Below are positions 22,199-23,405 of a stretch of DNA of 23,405 nt, piece by piece. The notes beneath the pieces were generated by a model, which worked only from the letters and a program-made list of their open reading frames with translations, was not told where the DNA came from and did no database searches. Each line of letters opens with the position of its first letter. Within the stretch, counting starts at the first letter, position 1. The position numbers and the translations under genes were made by a program. This stretch comes from CAYPCH01 sp964409165 (GTDB lineage Bacteria; Bacillota; Clostridia; Acetivibrionales; Acetivibrionaceae). The stretch is taken from NCBI GenBank assembly GCA_964409165.1, contig CAYPCH010000055.1, positions 1-23,405 on the forward strand, in the 5' to 3' direction.

Positions 22199-23350
22199 TT
22201 GACACGATTGAAAGTTATGACTGTTTTCGGTACAAGACCAGAGGCAATTAAAATGGCACCTTTAGTTCGGGAATTGAAAGAAAACGATAAGATCGAATCT
22301 ATTGTTTGCGTTACTGCACAGCATAGGCAAATGCTGGATCAAGTGCTTGAATTGTTTGACATAGATGCGGATTATGACCTTGACATCATGAAGGAAAAAC
22401 AGACATTGACAGATATAACAACTAGGGTGCTTATGGGCTTAAGCTCGGTTTTTGATGATGCGAAACCTGATATTGTTTTAGTACATGGGGATACGACGAC
22501 AACCTTTGTGGGTAGCCTTGCTGCGTTCTATAAAAAGATAAGCGTGGGTCATGTTGAGGCCGGGTTACGGACTTATGAGAAGTATTTTCCATACCCTGAA
22601 GAGATAAACAGAAAACTCACGGGCGTTCTTTCCGATTTGCATTTTGCACCTACTGTAACAAATAAAAATAATTTGTTGAATGAAGGTATAGACCGGGGGA
22701 AGCTATATGTGACCGGGAATACAGTTATTGACGCAATAAAGACTACTGTCAAGGAAAATTACAGCTTTCAGAATGATAGGCTGAAGGACATAAATTTAAA
22801 CGGAAAAAGGATACTGACCGTTACGGCACACAGGAGAGAAAACTTGGGTGAGCCTCTTTTCAACATTTGCAGTGCACTTAAAATTATAGCGGACAGTTAC
22901 AGTGATGTAGAGGTGATATACCCTGTTCATTTGAATCCGGCTGTTCAGGAGGTTGCATCAAAAGTACTGGGTGGGCATCCGAGGGTTCATTTGATTGACC
23001 CCCTTGATGTGCAGGATATGCATAATCTTATGGGGAAATCCTATCTTATATTGACCGATTCAGGGGGACTTCAGGAGGAGGCTCCTTCATTGGGGAAACC
23101 CGTGCTTGTTTTGAGAAACGAGACGGAACGGCCTGAGGCTGTCAAGGCGGGAACGGTTAAGATTGCAGGAACCGATTGTGATAATATTGTTGCTATGACA
23201 AAGACTCTTCTTGAGGACAAGACAGAGTACGATAGAATGGCAAAAGCAGTTAACCCTTATGGTGACGGCTTTGCGTCTAAGAGGATTGTTAAGGCTCTCT
23301 TGTATGAATTCAAGCTTTCTGATCAGAGACCTGATGAATTCCATACCTGA
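22199..23350 (+). CDS. wecB: UDP-N-acetylglucosamine 2-epimerase, non-hydrolysing
   Basis: A 383-residue enzyme interconverting UDP-GlcNAc and UDP-ManNAc for linkage units and capsule-like polymers. The family start MTVFGTRPEAIKMAPL is clear. Further motifs are VHGDTTTTF, GHVEAGLRT and TDSGGLQEEAPSLGKPV followed by RNETERPEA. Length fits the family. The start codon is TTG 22199 with GAGGGG about 8 bases before it. An internal ATG just before TVFG would drop the conserved N-terminal strand. It follows the TagO-like gene by 22 bases and is probably co-transcribed with it. B. subtilis calls this mnaA. Confidence 0.95.
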   Translation: MTRLKVMTVFGTRPEAIKMAPLVRELKENDKIESIVCVTAQHRQMLDQVLELFDIDADYDLDIMKEKQTLTDITTRVLMGLSSVFDDAKPDIVLVHGDTTTTFVGSLAAFYKKISVGHVEAGLRTYEKYFPYPEEINRKLTGVLSDLHFAPTVTNKNNLLNEGIDRGKLYVTGNTVIDAIKTTVKENYSFQNDRLKDINLNGKRILTVTAHRRENLGEPLFNICSALKIIADSYSDVEVIYPVHLNPAVQEVASKVLGGHPRVHLIDPLDVQDMHNLMGKSYLILTDSGGLQEEAPSLGKPVLVLRNETERPEAVKAGTVKIAGTDCDNIVAMTKTLLEDKTEYDRMAKAVNPYGDGFASKRIVKALLYEFKLSDQRPDEFHT

Positions 23351-23371
23351 TAATCAAGTTGTAATTGTATT

Positions 23372-23405
23372 AAGGAAATTGAAGTGCGATATAAAATCTT
23401 TATCG
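23372..23405 (+). repeat. left half of a TTGAAGTG-family hairpin, cut by the window edge
   Basis: TTGAAGTGCGATATAAAATC followed by TTTATCG resembles the 5' arm and loop of the hairpin at 3620-3656. The 3' arm lies beyond the window. It is probably the terminator of the wecB unit. Confidence 0.5.

Overview
The window looks like a chromosomal segment of a low-GC Gram-positive anaerobe of the class Clostridia, probably close to the Ruminiclostridium/cellulolytic Clostridium group. This is inferred from AT-rich codon use, strong AGGAGG-type ribosome sites, a long Bacillus-type SRP RNA and the gene order; no 16S rRNA is present. No tRNA, rRNA, CRISPR array or intact insertion sequence was seen.

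Left part (1-5260), accessory and regulatory: a STAS-domain anti-anti-sigma-like protein, a class I glutamine amidotransferase-like C26 hydrolase, then a reduced agr-like signalling locus. That locus has a polytopic membrane protein resembling the AgrC sensor half but without kinase domain or phospho-histidine, a 40-residue AgrD-like autoinducer precursor with Ser where Cys is usual, and a LytTR response regulator on the opposite strand. No agrB peptidase gene is visible. Between peptide and regulator lie tandem arrays of a repeated hairpin/terminator element, a pair of direct repeats exactly 21 bp apart (LytTR-like phasing) before a candidate promoter, and about 250 nt that could be a structured non-coding RNA.

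Middle part (5534-8811), housekeeping: SRP RNA, dnaX, the YbaB/EbfC nucleoid protein and recR, in the order common in Firmicutes. Between recR and the DUF2089 gene (about 8950-13300) is an accessory island. It holds a long DUF362 protein with an EF-hand and an acetoacetate decarboxylase-like protein, between gene relics (an HTH-type reading frame, a nuclease-toxin start, an alpha/beta-hydrolase tail) and two large palindromes. Next come a DUF2089 zinc-ribbon/HTH regulator and a DUF4097 protein, then a small start-less zinc-ribbon frame on the minus strand.

Right part (15585-23350), a same-strand run: prfA, a ZIP metal transporter, Sua5/YwlC (tRNA t6A), protein-arginine phosphatase YwlE, rpiB, upp, a ComEB-like dCMP deaminase, a TagO/WecA-like glycosyltransferase and UDP-GlcNAc 2-epimerase. 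It joins translation fidelity, nucleotide salvage and the first steps of envelope polymer synthesis. In many Firmicutes the ATP synthase operon follows, outside this window.
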